Below, piece by piece: positions 11,710 through 23,558 of a stretch of 64,000 nucleotides of DNA. The notes beneath the pieces were generated by a model. The model made no database searches. It was given only the letters and a program-made list of their open reading frames with translations, and was not told where the DNA came from. The position numbers were made by a program, and so were the translations under genes. The DNA is from Turritopsis dohrnii. Lineage: Eukaryota; Cnidaria; Hydrozoa; Anthoathecata; Oceaniidae. Position 1 is the first letter of the stretch, and each line of letters begins with the position of its first letter. The stretch lies in the NCBI GenBank assembly GCA_027922465.2, contig BQMF02000113.1, forward strand, positions 248,001 through 312,000, written 5' to 3'.

Positions 11710-13034
11710 CTGGAAAATCATTACAAAGCTTGAAACTCATACAGTGGGGCTAGTTTCCATTCAAATAACTATACCATTTCACAAACTTTATCAAACTGTT
11801 ATCTTGGAAAGAGTAAAAGAACTTTTCATGGAACGTTTTGTTCTTGTAATTATATAAATATATATAAAAAAACACTTGACAAGGATTTTTAATAAATAGA
11901 AATGGTGTGAATAATAGCTTTTTGTTTTTCTTACAATACTTACAACACATACTGACAATATGACTTTTACATTTTACTAAAATATATACTAGGAAGAATA
12001 GAAAATAATGTACATACTTCTGATTTCGTCAATCTTCAACATATTTTCCTTAGTTAAGCTTTTAACAGATGTTAAAATGTAATTTGACAAATTTTTGTTT
12101 TTCTTTGCAAACCCAGTGGGCACAGGTCGTCCATCGGACGTCCGTACAACGTACTAAATTCGTCCTAACGTCCACGTACGCTATAAGACGTCCAATGGAC
12201 GTCTCATGCAGTCCAAGTCTATCAGTAGACGTCCGTTTGACGTCTATAATCGAATCGTTGTACTTAACGACACTGTTAGAAAAAGCTGGTATCTAGTTCT
12301 TGATAACGCAGATTTCGCCTGTCGCTAGTGCGTGCGTGCGTGCAAGTGTGTCCCGCCTGACAAGAGGAAGAGGTGCGCGCGCATCCGATTTGGCGCGAAA
12401 ACAAAATTACAATCCGGGGGTCAATATCCCGAGATTGATAATATAGCTTGCTTTTTAACGAGATACTTTTTTTTAAGGTAAAAAAATTTCAAAAATGGTT
12501 TTGTTTATACATATATATTTTTAAATCAAGTTAATTAACTTCTGAAAACTGTTCTGATAAGTAGAACAATTTTAAGAACAAACCCCCGTTTTGTTTTTTC
12601 ATTTAACATAAAAAAATCAAATCACAAGAAAAGATTGGAAGGAAGATCGCATACACCATCGGATGTAAGTAAATTATTCTATATAATTATGTTTGATCAT
12701 AGCATTATGATGTGCTTTTAGTTAAAGTCTCTTTTTACATATGTTTGGTCAGAGTCTGCATTTCTATTAAGTTTTTTACAGTAACGAAAAAGATGACAGA
12801 GTGTGGCAGCTGCTTAGTCATGGTTATATATAGGATTAGGAAATAGCACCAGAAATTTTTAGGAAAGATAGCCACAATTAACAGTAGATGGGTCTCATGG
12901 CTAGGAAGGACAAAAATAGAAAAATTCCTCGACAAAAATGCACCAATGGACTACTAATGCCTACCTGGTCTTTATACTCTCTTTTCTAGATTCACAAGTT
13001 TGGTCAAGTCTAGTTTATAGAGTATATATACACT

Positions 13035-15462
13035 ATGGCTTCAAAAGAAAGGTAGATAACTCTTAGTTTTTCAAGTATAGATGTTATATAGAACAATAGG
13101 ATTTGAGTAATAGTTCTACAACAGTTGTAAAATTTACTAGTAAATGTCAAAATTAAAAAGTAATTGTGCATAAATAACTTTGATGGTTCTTTTTGTAAGC
13201 AAATTGTATTCTACTTTTGTGTAACTTTTAATTTTTATTTTACCTTTATTTTTTTCGTTTTCCTTTAACTGTCTTACTAATAGAGCAATACCTTTGTGAT
13301 ACATTCATTTTCATTTTGTACCACTTTTTTAATTTCCACTTTGTTCGTTGGTCACACGGGCAGCACAGTCCAATTAAGCGACTAATTTTGCTTAAGTGGA
13401 AACCTGCCTTTAGGCTACTTACCTCCTTTAATTCTTTCCAAGTTTTTTATTTACATTCATTTAATTCTCATTCTTTGTGTCTGTCTGTCTTCAGATTCTG
13501 TTTTGAGTTAAATATTTTTACATTGACAGGTTAAGAAATTGGAGACAACGTAGGAAAGATGTTTCTTGTTTGGCTCGTGAGGATTTAGTTAACAACCAAG
13601 TTCAAGATGATAACTATATTGATGACAGTGAGATTGGTTTTGATGATTTTGTTGACAATCCTCATTATAGCTCTGAGGTCAATAGTCTAGATGATATAGA
13701 TAGTGAATCGTTTAACTTGAGCCATTCAAATGAGTCAGACTTGCTAGGAATTGAAAATGAGCTGAGAATTGAAAATGAATTGAATACTAGTGACTTGTCT
13801 ATCCATGAAAGTGACAGTCTTTGTGAAAAGTTAAAAGATTGGTCCCTTAAACATAATTGTACTCGCCAGTGTACAAATGATATTCTCAGTATTTTTATTA
13901 ATTTGGGCTTTGAAGTTCCAAAGGATGCTAGGACCCTACTCAATACATCAAGAAATGTCAACGTTAGAGAGATGGGAGATGGCAACTATGTCTACATCGG
14001 CATTGAAAAATGTGTCAAGAAATTGTTGGACTATTGTGATCATGAGGACAACACAATAAGTCTTAAAATCAATATTGATGGTCTTCCTCTTTTTAAGTCC
14101 AGTTCTCATGATCTTTGGCCTATTTTAATTCAATTTGGTCGCTTTCAACCAATCGCTGTTGCATATTATTGTGGGAAAAGAAAACCTGATTTCAAATTAT
14201 TTTTAGCTGACTTTGTTCTTGAACTGAACTTACTTCTTTCTAATGGAACTACTGTAAATGATAAAGTCAAAAAAGTTGAGATTTTCTGTCTTTCATGTGA
14301 TGCGCCTGCAAGGGCAGCTGTTAAAGGTATTGTTCAACACTCTGGATACTATTCTTGTGAACGTTGCACTGTGAAAGGTTCAAGTGTAAGTAGAAGGATT
14401 GTCTTTGATGTATTGGAAAATAATATAACGTATAGAAGTAATGAATCTTTTCGAAGAAATGAATATATGGTGGACTTAGATGGGAAAAAACATCAAATTG
14501 ATGAGTCACCACTTCTCCCTTTGCCTATTGACATGGTAAAAGATTTCCCTCTAGACTATATGCATCTAGTATGCTTAGGTGTTACGAGGCGTTTTCTACA
14601 CTATCTGAAAGGTGTGAAGGGAATCCATATGGGAAAACTCTCATCTGCTCAAATTGCAGAAATTTCATCACAGTTAGAAAGAGTCAAGCTTCCCTCTGAA
14701 TTTGCACGTCAACCTCGATCATTGGTTGATTTGGATCGATGGAAGGCTACTGAATTCAGATCTTTTCTGTTATATACTGGGCCTGTAGTTTTGCGTGGAG
14801 TTTTATCTCATAGTGCATGGAAGCACTTTTTGAGCCTATCTTTGGCTATGAGAATATTGTTAGAAGATGATCATGATGTTAGAAATAGCTTTTTGGATGG
14901 TGCAAAGAATTTGTTGCATTATTTTGTGCATAATGCAAGATGTCATTATGGTCAAACATTTTGTGTATACAATGTTCATGGCTTAATGCATCAGGTAGAT
15001 GACGCTGTTCATTTTGGAGTGTCATTAAACGATGTTTCTTGTTTCCAGTTTGAGAACCACCTCCAGATGATCAAAAGTTTAGTGAGAGGAAAACAAAATC
15101 CTCTAGTTCAAATTGTTAAGCGGACAGAGGAATTAAATGGTGACTATTATGTCAAAGCAAGTCAGCAACTGAAGATAGATACCAAAAAAAATTCATGCTT
15201 CCTAACTCAGAAAGGTGTTGCTTTTGTCAAGCGAATTGGTCCGGAAAGTGTCATGCAATGTGAATATTTTCTCAAGTCTAGATTAAATAGATACTTTGAT
15301 GACTTTATGGACTCTAAAGAGTTAGAAATTTACCTCTTGCCAAGTAATCTTAAACCTACTATTTGCATAAAAAAATCAAAGGACTTGTTGAAAAAATGTG
15401 TTGTTTTACAATATAAAAACAATGCTAAAGTAATTATGCCATTGTTACATATATATAATTGA
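13035..15462 (+). CDS. Tnp2-like transposase
   Basis: This is the transposase of the surrounding element. The main exon is open from the acceptor ending at 13529 to the stop at 15460-15462, about 645 residues. A short first exon is proposed at 13035-13051 (ATG GCT TCA AAA GAA AG, then GTAGAT). Its phase joins exactly with the acceptor and gives a basic start, M-A-S-K-E-R-L-R-N-W-R. Counting from codon 13570, residues 1-90 are acidic; then come three blocks expected of the Tnp2 DDE-type core: I-N-I-D-G-L-P-L-F-K-S-S-S with W-P-I (D170), C-D-A-P-A-R followed by G-Y-Y-S-C-E-R-C (D244), and P-L-D-Y-M-H-L-V-C-L-G-V (D329). No stop or frameshift interrupts it. The downstream partner is the DUF4806 gene. 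The first exon is inference; the family call is confident. Confidence 0.8.
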
Positions 15463-16439
15463 AATTATTTAGGATTATTCAAATTTCAAGGGTAACTTTT
15501 TGCAGACTTTTTGATGTTATCCTCTTTCAGCGTTTGTGTGACTTTGAGAACTTAAACATAAAACCTAAATTGATGTGCTGCATTGATCAGAAGTATTTTC
15601 ATTATTGATCAGACAAAGTCTCTTAGTTCCATTGAGTTTGCTTCTCTTTCATTATTTCTTTGATGATTATCAATAATGAAACTCATTAGACATTGATAGA
15701 TTTGGTTGGAAAAGTGCTTTAATATGATTCCAAAATGTCTCAGTTTGAAATATTCTCATAATAGTAGTTCCTTATGATACTTTGATTTTGCTCAAACTGT
15801 TATTTGTAGGATTTTTCAAATTTTTTTTGTAGTTCTCCCAGTTGTTCCGACATTGAGTGTAAGATGGGCTTATACTCTGTATGGCTCTTCTTTTGATGTT
15901 TAATAATTGTTTTTGTTGTTGTTGCATGATTTTTCTATTCGTTATGTTCCCATCAGTGTTTTTCGATTTTCTTAATCTATGTGGAAGCCTGTCACAGTTC
16001 CTCATTAGCTTTTTGTTTTTTGTTGTTGTTGTTTTTTTTGTTTTTTATGTTTTTTGTTTGTTTTCTTTTTTATGGTTCCTGGTTGGCCCATGTGCATACA
16101 TGTGTGTCTTTAACGAGTTTCTAGCATATGTTTGAGTTGTGACCATTTATTTAGGCTTGCCAATTACTTATTTCATAAGCGACGTAATTTTTAAAGTTCC
16201 GTGATTAAATTACAATTGGAGAATACTTTGGAATTGTTGTTTTTCCTTGTTATGCCAATAAAGAATTGTGCCATACTTTCTCATTGTTTCAGGAGAATTA
16301 GTTAGAACAACGTCAATAATTCTTTTGATTTTTCTGTTGGTAATACTGAAATATCACTGTAAAAATCTCAGTGTCTACTCCTGACTGTCATCCCCTCCAC
16401 TATAGCAGATAAAATCTTACTTTCAAATACTTCTTCTAG

Positions 16440-19017
16440 GAAATGGTCTGCCCAAGTTGTATCGGACAAGCGTGGTCCAACTAAATGTGTTGTCCCGTAT
16501 CATTGGGTTGATAAAATTAATGCAACTGTTTACTATCCTCCTAAAGGTTCAAAGCCAGTAGCTTACTATTTATCTCGCTGGTCAACCCCGTCTGATGATT
16601 GGCGACAATATGAGTTGTTGGAGACTCTCCTGGAAATTGGATCCAAAGATGAAGCAGAACAGATGATAAATTTTTCAACCACAGAAGAGGAGTCTGGTAT
16701 GTTTTTAAGAGTGCATCATGAATTAATATAAATTTCTGAGGATTATAGTTAAAGTTCTATTTAAGCTGCAGAAGACCAATCAAGTCAACGGGACCCTCCA
16801 CCATTGCCTGAAGTACACAGCCCTGTCGTGAAGAAATCATTGAAAAGACTTCGTCCTGTACAAGATGATGATTCAGCGGTTGAGGATAGCGACAATCAAG
16901 ATAACTCGCGTAATTATTCTTTTTTACTGGACACCAGCTTTAATCTGAACCATGATCTTCACAGTCTTGAGTAGAAAGCATTACACTACCTTGTGAAGGA
17001 AGACAGTGTTTGCAGACAGTGTTAAGGGTTTGTGCAGGTTTCAAAAGATCTATGAAAGTTTCTTCCAGTACCAAGTTTTCCTCACATGTATTTAAGCACC
17101 ATTCAGTACTCTAAACGTTTCAAATAAGTGGATACAAGCAACAGTAGTACCTATGAGTGTGTGTTTGTGTAATTACACTTTATATTTAGAACAAATTTCT
17201 TTCTTCAAAAGAACACCCGCACCTCACCAAACATCTCTCCCTGGTGGCGCGAATTTTGGTTCAAGACAAAATTGTGCGTATGTTTGATTTGTTTCTAAAT
17301 TGTGTGTATGTGAAATCGGTATTGCGAGTTTTTTGTTATCATTTTACCATTAGTATACATAATAATATACAAAGAATGATTAAATAAAAATGTGAGTGAG
17401 TGTCACTGTAAACTTTCAAGCTATGAAACACTATCAACACTAAAAGTGTTAAAATTTTGTAACCATGCCAGAATCAATTCTAACTTTTCAGATAAAAATG
17501 CAACAAGGAACTACGCAGATGGGGGAACGGCCTTTAAAGAAATGTCCAATAAACGTAAGTTCATTGTTTTCATTTACCGTTATTGTGTCGCCAAATCTGA
17601 GTTCTCAATACAAAATATTTTTCTCATCATCTATCTTAAGCCAGATTTCTACTCACTTATTTTGATATCGCGGACATCGTATGTCATCTGATTGGACAGA
17701 TAAATTAATCTTGTCACGCTTCGTTACGATACGTGAAAAGTTGAACTGAATTATCGTATCGTATCAAAAGTGGAAATCCAGCTATGTTCCAATTTAGAAT
17801 TTCTTTTGGTATTTCACAATTAGAGCTTTCATAGATCACACTCCTTGATTAAGTATAAATCAAACCTTCTATTTTCCAGAATTCCAATACGTTGTCTTAA
17901 TGGAACTAAGGAAAATTAAAGAGCAACAATGCCGTCTAGAAGAACAATTAAAGATTAACAGAGATCTTACCGAGGAGGCAAAGGCAAAGGACGTGGAATC
18001 TTTAATTCCACTGGAAACAGTGGAACAGTTCAATGAGAAGGAAGAAGTGTTAAAGATCAAAACCCATCGTATTAGTTTGGTATGTTCACTAAATTTCTAT
18101 AAGCACCTAGCAATTTGTTTCGAGTCAAATCAATTAGAAGCTTTTTACAAGTATCGTTAACAAGCTACACTGGGCTCATTTTTCATTCCTACAGTAGAAT
18201 CCCGTTAACTCGTACCCTGGTTAAGTCAGACTTTCGCTAAGTCGGACTGATTTTCCATTCCCCTTGGATTACTTGGACTTATCGAGAGCTCCGCTTAATT
18301 AGGACATTCGCTAAGTCGGACACTTTTTCCGTTCCCCTTGAAAGTACGAGTTAACGGGATTCTACTGTATTACGAATCAGATAAAAAGTAGAAATAAACT
18401 TTCGCGGTTGGCAAAATCTTTCCTCCTCGTCTACAAACAATTCCTTCCTTTTAAGTATGTATATTAAACCCAATCTTGTTCATAAATCATAATTAAAGTA
18501 ATCCTACTTTTCCAGATCCATCAAATACAAAAGATTGGTGTAAAAGATGTGCGGACGTCTGTGCGACTTGCTTTGGATGGCTTAATGACCAGAAAATTGC
18601 AAGAGTCGTTTAGTAAAGACGGGTTGAGGGGGAAAAAAGCTTTTGCAAAGACACACCATTATAAATGTGTAATTGGTAAGCTAATTTATTTTCTATTTTG
18701 TTTACCCGGTTTTCCCTTTTTTAAAGCATTTCCTGCACTTTGTCGGATTTCCGGCGTAGCTTCAATAGTCCAGGCATCTTGTTGGGTTGTCACTTTTTAA
18801 GTGCTTCGGACTAATTAAAGATGTAACCTTGTTTTTTATTCCAGGCGCATTGACTGAGCAATATCGGAAAGCTGATATAGATACACTGATTAGTGACCTT
18901 TTGAAAAGGGCCAAGGGTAGTAAAAAAACACATGTAGAAGATGAAGAAGAAAATGAAAATGAAGAAAAAGAAAATGATGTAAATTTTCACGAATTATTAA
19001 CTGCCAATACATTGTAA
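16440..19017 (+). CDS. DUF4806 protein, seven exons, second gene of the transposon
   Basis: The exons are 16440-16696, 16772-16909, 17212-17277, 17492-17554, 17880-18079, 18516-18675 and 18845-19017. All have GT..AG borders with matching phases and give 351 residues open to the stop at 19015. Exon 1 encodes the N-terminal pattern seen in DUF4806 proteins: C-V-V-P-Y-H-W followed by Y-Y-P-P-K and a second W-containing stretch. Exons 2-4 are linker (P-P-P-L-P, then D/S-rich). Exon 5 is a coiled coil leading to L-I-P-L-E-T-V-E-Q-F. Exons 6-7 give the helical DUF4806 core (V-R-x-S-V-R, L-R-G-K-K-A-F, H-Y-K-C-V-I-G) and an acidic tail. The exon with the initiator ATG was not found. Function is unknown; by analogy with other two-gene CACTA elements it may bind the GGACGTCC repeats (inference). 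Confidence 0.7.
18192..18367. mobile_element. Tigger/pogo-like MITE in a DUF4806 intron
   Basis: A 176-bp element between TA dinucleotides (18190-18191 and 18368-18369) has inverted ends CAGTAGAATCCCGTTAAC and internal repeats of 'cgctaagtcggac' and 'ttccccttg'. This terminus is typical of the pogo/Tigger branch of Tc1/mariner, which duplicates TA. It sits between exons 5 and 6 of the DUF4806 gene, so it inserted after the larger transposon and does not disturb the coding frame. Confidence 0.8.
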
Positions 19018-19624
19018 AAATATGGAAAGGACATGCTTTTTCTTTCTATTCCTATCCTTATACAGATTTTGTTGAAACGTTTCTTTTTGTTATTATCGAT
19101 TTTTCGTTTGTAGAAAATTTCTCATATTCCTTATCCTCTCAACGTACTGTGGACATAATTCTTTCTAAAAAAAGTCTTCCTTTACGATAGCGAAGAGATT
19201 TTTCCTGTCCCAATCAAAGCTTCTGAGAAGTTGATAGACGTCCTCTCGACGTTCTATCTTGTGGAAAAACGACGTCCATACGACGTCCTCTCCAGACATG
19301 GACGAAAAGCGTTTCATTTGGTACGTGTTTTGGACGTCTATTAGTCGTCCAAAATGGACGTCCGAAGGACTTAAAAAGACGTTAATTGGACGTTGTGTGG
19401 ACGTCCTTGTGCCCACTGGGAAAGGACTAAAAGGAAATAAAATGATACATATCAATATGGTACATACAAGCTTATAAGATGGTCTTTAAAGAATAAAATT
19501 GAGAAGTCATTTTTCAAACATACTTGGAAGTTAAGATCCATTCATTTTTACCCTTTGCAACTCCTTCATGGTATGCTTCTCTGACATCCTTCTAAAAAAA
19601 TTAAAATAAAATCAAAGGTAAGTT

Positions 19625-20142
19625 ATAAGTGCGTATTATAAAGAAACAAGCGAAACAGTTGGAAGGTATCAATTTGTTTTTATTTAATATTTTGTTATTT
19701 CATTCAATGTTTGCTTTGTATGTCTGGGTAAACAGATCTGTTTTAAAGATTGCAACTTCTCTTTTGCGTATAAATATATATATTCTGTTATTGCTATTTG
19801 TTTGTGTTAAATCTTCTGCATGTAAAAACATGATTTCGCTAAATAGGTTATTTTAAGCGTTTCTATGATTCAAATTCTTTATCATTTTGATGTTTGGTTG
19901 TGTTTAATGTCTCCAAGGGTTAAACATTATCCCAGGAGCAAATGTTAAGTATTTCGATGTTATCACTTTTTAATTATTTTGATCTTTGGTTCTTTCCAGG
20001 AGAAATTTATTTCATTAAGCTTTTCTACGATTCAGCTCACATTTGATTAAAACCATTAAAAATTGTTTACACGAGTTAAAGAATTCTGCGACACAACGCA
20101 TACTAAACATGGGTGGCGAGCGACGCCGCCTGGGCGGCCACT
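19625..20142 (+). mobile_element. Family C Helitron-like 3' fragment
   Basis: Plus-strand sequence matches the 3' half of family C (compare 32330-32620): 'cgaaacagttggaaggtatc', 'tgtctgggtaaa', 'gcgtataaatatatatattc', 'ctgcgacacaacgcatac', then the terminal hairpin region GGCGAGCGACGCCGCCTGGG at 20115. The final CTAG is changed to CACT. The family A array starts four bases later. Confidence 0.6.
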
Positions 20143-20146
20143 CTTA

Positions 20147-20991
20147 TCTATATATTAATAGCCGATTCTCTGTCTGTCTGTCTGTCTGTCTGTTTGTTTG
20201 TCTGTCACGCAAAATGGTAGATTGAGTTGTGAGCGAAATTATTTCTTTTTTTGTGTGCGACGTGAGTTCGAAGCAAATACATTGCAACCCCAATCGAACG
20301 TGACTTTTTTTGGCTGATGAACTAATAGGAATAACGTTTTGTTTTTATCATTATTGTTAGTTTTATATTCCACGTTAACTTGGCTTTGAAAACAGTACAT
20401 CAACTAAATATAAAGAAACTAACTGATTAAACATTTTGGACAAAAAGCAGCAGTGGCAGAACGTGGCAGCATATGTTCGGTTTGCCTAACTCTTGCCTGA
20501 CTGTCTGAGACGGGTGAACTTTTTTTTTGAGCAATCAAAATGTTTAAAAACCAATAGGTAAAAAAAGAGTAAAATATCAAAACAAATTTTTTTTTTTCTT
20601 TTAACAAATTAATTTCTTCTTTTAATTGTTAAGCGTTCTGATCGAACGTTTTTTATTCTATTTATTCATTTAGCACGTGCCTTTTTTCTCTCCTCCGTCG
20701 TGATGTTTTTAAGAAGAGAAACTATTTCCCCTTACGTTTGATAGCACCCATGTTAGAGTGCGTAACTTTTTTAAAACAAAAGCTAATAAAAAGTTGAAGT
20801 TTTCTCTTTCTACATTTTGAGTGTATTGTTACACTGATAAAAGATTGGTTTTATCAGAGGTTGTGACTTTGAATATGCTTCTGGTTGAACACAAGTTGTA
20901 CGAGCCGTTTATAAGGAAATTTGACGTTTATTGATACAGTGATACAGAGCAGGTGAACATCGGCAGCGAGCGACGCCGCCTTGGCGGCTAG
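20147..20991 (+). mobile_element. Family A Helitron-like element, array copy 1
   Basis: 845 bp. It starts TCTATATATTAATAGCCG and carries a GTCT/GTTT microsatellite near the 5' end. It ends with the GC-rich hairpin GCCGCC-TT-GGCGGC followed at once by CTAG. A 5' TC, a 3' hairpin plus CTRR, an A before and a T after are the hallmarks of Helitron insertion. There is no coding capacity, so it is non-autonomous. Confidence 0.75.
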
Positions 20992-21841
20992 TCTATATAT
21001 TAATAGCCGATTCTCAGTTTGTTTGTCTGTCTGTCACGCAAAATGGTAGATTGAGTTGTGAGAGTGATTATTTTATTTTATTTTGTGCGACGTGTGAGTT
21101 CGAAGCAAATACATTGCAACCCCAATCGAACGTGACTTTTTTTGGCTGATGAACTAATAGGAATAACGTTTTGTTTTTATCATTATTGTTAGTTTTATAT
21201 TCCACGTTGACTTGGCTTTGAAAACAGTACATCAACTGAATACAAAGAAACTAACTGATTAAACATTTTGGACAAAAAGCAGCAGTGGCAGAACGTGGCA
21301 GCATGTGCGATTTGCCACTATCTCTTGCCTGACTGTCTGAGACGGGTGAACTTTTTTTTTGAGCAATCAAAATGTTTAAAAACCGATAGGTAAAAAAAGA
21401 GTATTATATCAAAACAAAATGTGTTTTTTTTTTTTTTTTTGCTTTTCTTTTAACAAATTAATTTCTTCTTTTAATTGTTAAGCGTTCTGATCGAACGTTT
21501 TTTATTCTATTTATTCAATTAGCACGTGCCTTTTTTCTCTCCTTCGTAGTGATGTTTTTAAGAAGAGAAACTATTTCTTCCTTACGTTTGATAGCACCCA
21601 TGTTAGAGTGGGTAACTTTTTTAAAACAAAAGCTAATAAAAAGTTGAAGTTTTCTCTCTCTACATTTTGAGTGTATTGTTACACTGATAAAAGATTGGTT
21701 TTATCAGAGGTTGTGACTTCGAATATGCTTCTGGTTGAACACAAGTTGTACGAGCCGTTTATAAGGAAATTTGACGTTTATTGATACAGTGATACAGAGC
21801 ATGTGAACATCGGCGGCGAGCGACGCCGCCTTGGCGGCTAG
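20992..21841 (+). mobile_element. Family A Helitron-like element, array copy 2
   Basis: 850 bp, with the same ends as copy 1. Its first base follows the CTAG of copy 1 directly, with no host base between. It differs from copy 1 by scattered substitutions and a longer T run at 21423. Confidence 0.75.
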
Positions 21842-22700
21842 TCTATATATTAATAGCCGATTCTCTGTCTGTCTGTTTGTTTGTTTGTTTGTTTGTTTGT
21901 AAGTCACGCAAAATGGTAGATTGAGTTGTGAGCGAAATTATTTATTTTTTTGTGTGTGACGTGAGTTCGAAGCAAATACATTGCAACCCCAATCAAACGT
22001 GACCTTTTTTGGCTGATGAACTAATAGGAATAACGTTTTGTTTTTATCATTATTGTTAGTTTTATATTCCACGTTGACTTGGCTTTGAAAACAGTACATC
22101 AACTAAATACAAAGAAACTAACTGATTAAAAATTTTGGACAAAAAGCAGCAGTGGCAGAACGTGGCAGCATATGTTCGGTTTGCCACTAACTCTTGCTTG
22201 ACTGTCTGAGACGGGTGAACTTTTTTTTTGAGCAATCAAAATGTTTAAAAACCGATAGGTAAAAAAAGAGTATCATATCAAAACAAAATGTTTTTTTTTT
22301 TGCTTTTCTTTTGATAAATTAATTTCTTCTTTTAATTGTTAAGCGTTCTAATCGAACTTTTTTTTATTCTATTTATTCATTTAGCACGTGCCTTTTTTCT
22401 CTCCTCCGTGTGAAAGTTTTAAGAAGAGAAACCATTTTCCCCCTGTTTGATAGCACCCATGTTAGAGCGCGTAACTTTTTTAAAACAAAAGCTAATAAAA
22501 AGTTGAAGTTTTCTCTCTCTACGTTTTGAGTGTATTGTTACACTGATAAAAGATTGGTTTTACCAGAGGTTGTGACTTCGAATCTGCTTCTGGTTGAGCA
22601 CAAGTTGTACGAGCCGTTTATAAGGAAATTTGACGTTTATTGATAGAGTGATACAGAGCAGGTGGATATGGGCGGCGAGCGACGCCGCCTTGGCGGCTAG
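21842..22700 (+). mobile_element. Family A Helitron-like element, array copy 3
   Basis: 859 bp. It abuts copy 2 at CTAG|TC and ends with the same hairpin and CTAG. The microsatellite here is mainly GTTT. Internal tracts such as 'aagcagcagtggcagaacgt' are conserved. Confidence 0.75.
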
Positions 22701-23558
22701 TCTATATATTAATAGCCGATTCTCCGTCTGTTTGTTTGTTTGTTTGTTCGTTTGTTTGTAAGTCAGGCAAAATGGTAGATTAAGTTGTGAGCGAAATTAT
22801 TTTTTTGTGTGTGCGATGTGAGTTCGAAGCAAATACATTGCAACCCTAATCGAACGTGACTTTTTTTGGCTGATGAACTAATAGGAATAACGTTTTGTTT
22901 TTATCATTATTGTTAGTTTTATATTCCACGTTGACTTGGCTTTGAAAACAGTACATCAACTAAATACAAAGAAACTAACTGATTAAACATTTTGGACAAA
23001 AAGCAGCAGTAGCAGAACGTGGCAGCATATGTTCGGTTTGCCACTAACTCTTACCTGACTGTCTGAGACGGGTGAACTTTTTTTTGAGCAATCAAAATGT
23101 TTAAAAGCCGATAGGTAAAATAAGAGTATCATATCAAAACAAAATCTTTTTTCTTTTGCTTTTCTTTTAATAAATTAATTTCTTCTTTTAATTGTTAAGC
23201 GTTCTGATCGAACGTTTTTTTATTCTAGTTATTCATTTAGCACGTGCCTTTTTTCTCTCCTCCGTGTGAACTTTTTAAGAAGAGAAACCATTTCCCGTTA
23301 CGTTTGATAGCACCCATGTTAGAGCACGTAACTTTTTTTAAAACAAAAGTTAATAAAAAGTTGAAGTTTTCTCTCTCTACGTTTTGAGTGTATTGTTACA
23401 CTGATAAAAGATTGGTTTTATCAGAGGTTGTGACTTCGAATCTGCTTCTGGTTGAGCACAAGTTATACGAGCCGTTTATAAGGAAATTTGACGTTTATTG
23501 ATACAGTGATACAGAGCAGGTGGACATGGGCAGCGAGCGACGCCGCCTTGGCGGCTAG
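22701..23558 (+). mobile_element. Family A Helitron-like element, array copy 4
   Basis: 858 bp, the last unit of the array. It ends in CTAG at 23555-23558, followed directly by TTATACTAATTCGCG, which is the beginning of a family C element lacking its first bases. Copies 3 and 4 share variants not seen in copies 1 and 2 (for example 'gagcacaagtt' and 'tccgtgtgaa'), which suggests stepwise amplification. Confidence 0.75.

Larger units (their letters stand above)
12112..19420 (+). mobile_element. Complete Tnp2-type (EnSpm/CACTA-like) DNA transposon, 7.3 kb
   Basis: The left end is CCCAGTGGGCACA at 12112, and the right end is its inverted copy finishing at 19420. Both are flanked by AAA, consistent with the 3-bp target duplication of EnSpm/CACTA elements. 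Both ends are crowded with GGACGTCC-type motifs (about 12130-12245 and 19210-19405), the usual arrangement of subterminal repeats bound by CACTA-type proteins. It carries two genes in the same direction: a Tnp2-like transposase (13035-15462) and a DUF4806 gene (16440-19017). The terminus is not the canonical CACTA but contains CACTG on the opposite strand, so the superfamily name rests on the transposase and the target size. Nearly intact genes suggest recent activity. Confidence 0.8.

Noticed and set aside
13665..13985. 106-codon minus frame
   Set aside because: Antisense shadow of the Tnp2 transposase.
15881..16135. 84-codon frame rich in F/V/C
   Set aside because: Comes from a TTTTGTTGTTG-rich stretch between the two transposon genes; low complexity.
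20147..23558. CRISPR or ordinary satellite interpretation of the 850-bp repeats
   Set aside because: Unit length, TC start, hairpin plus CTAG end and solo copies elsewhere identify Helitron-like elements.
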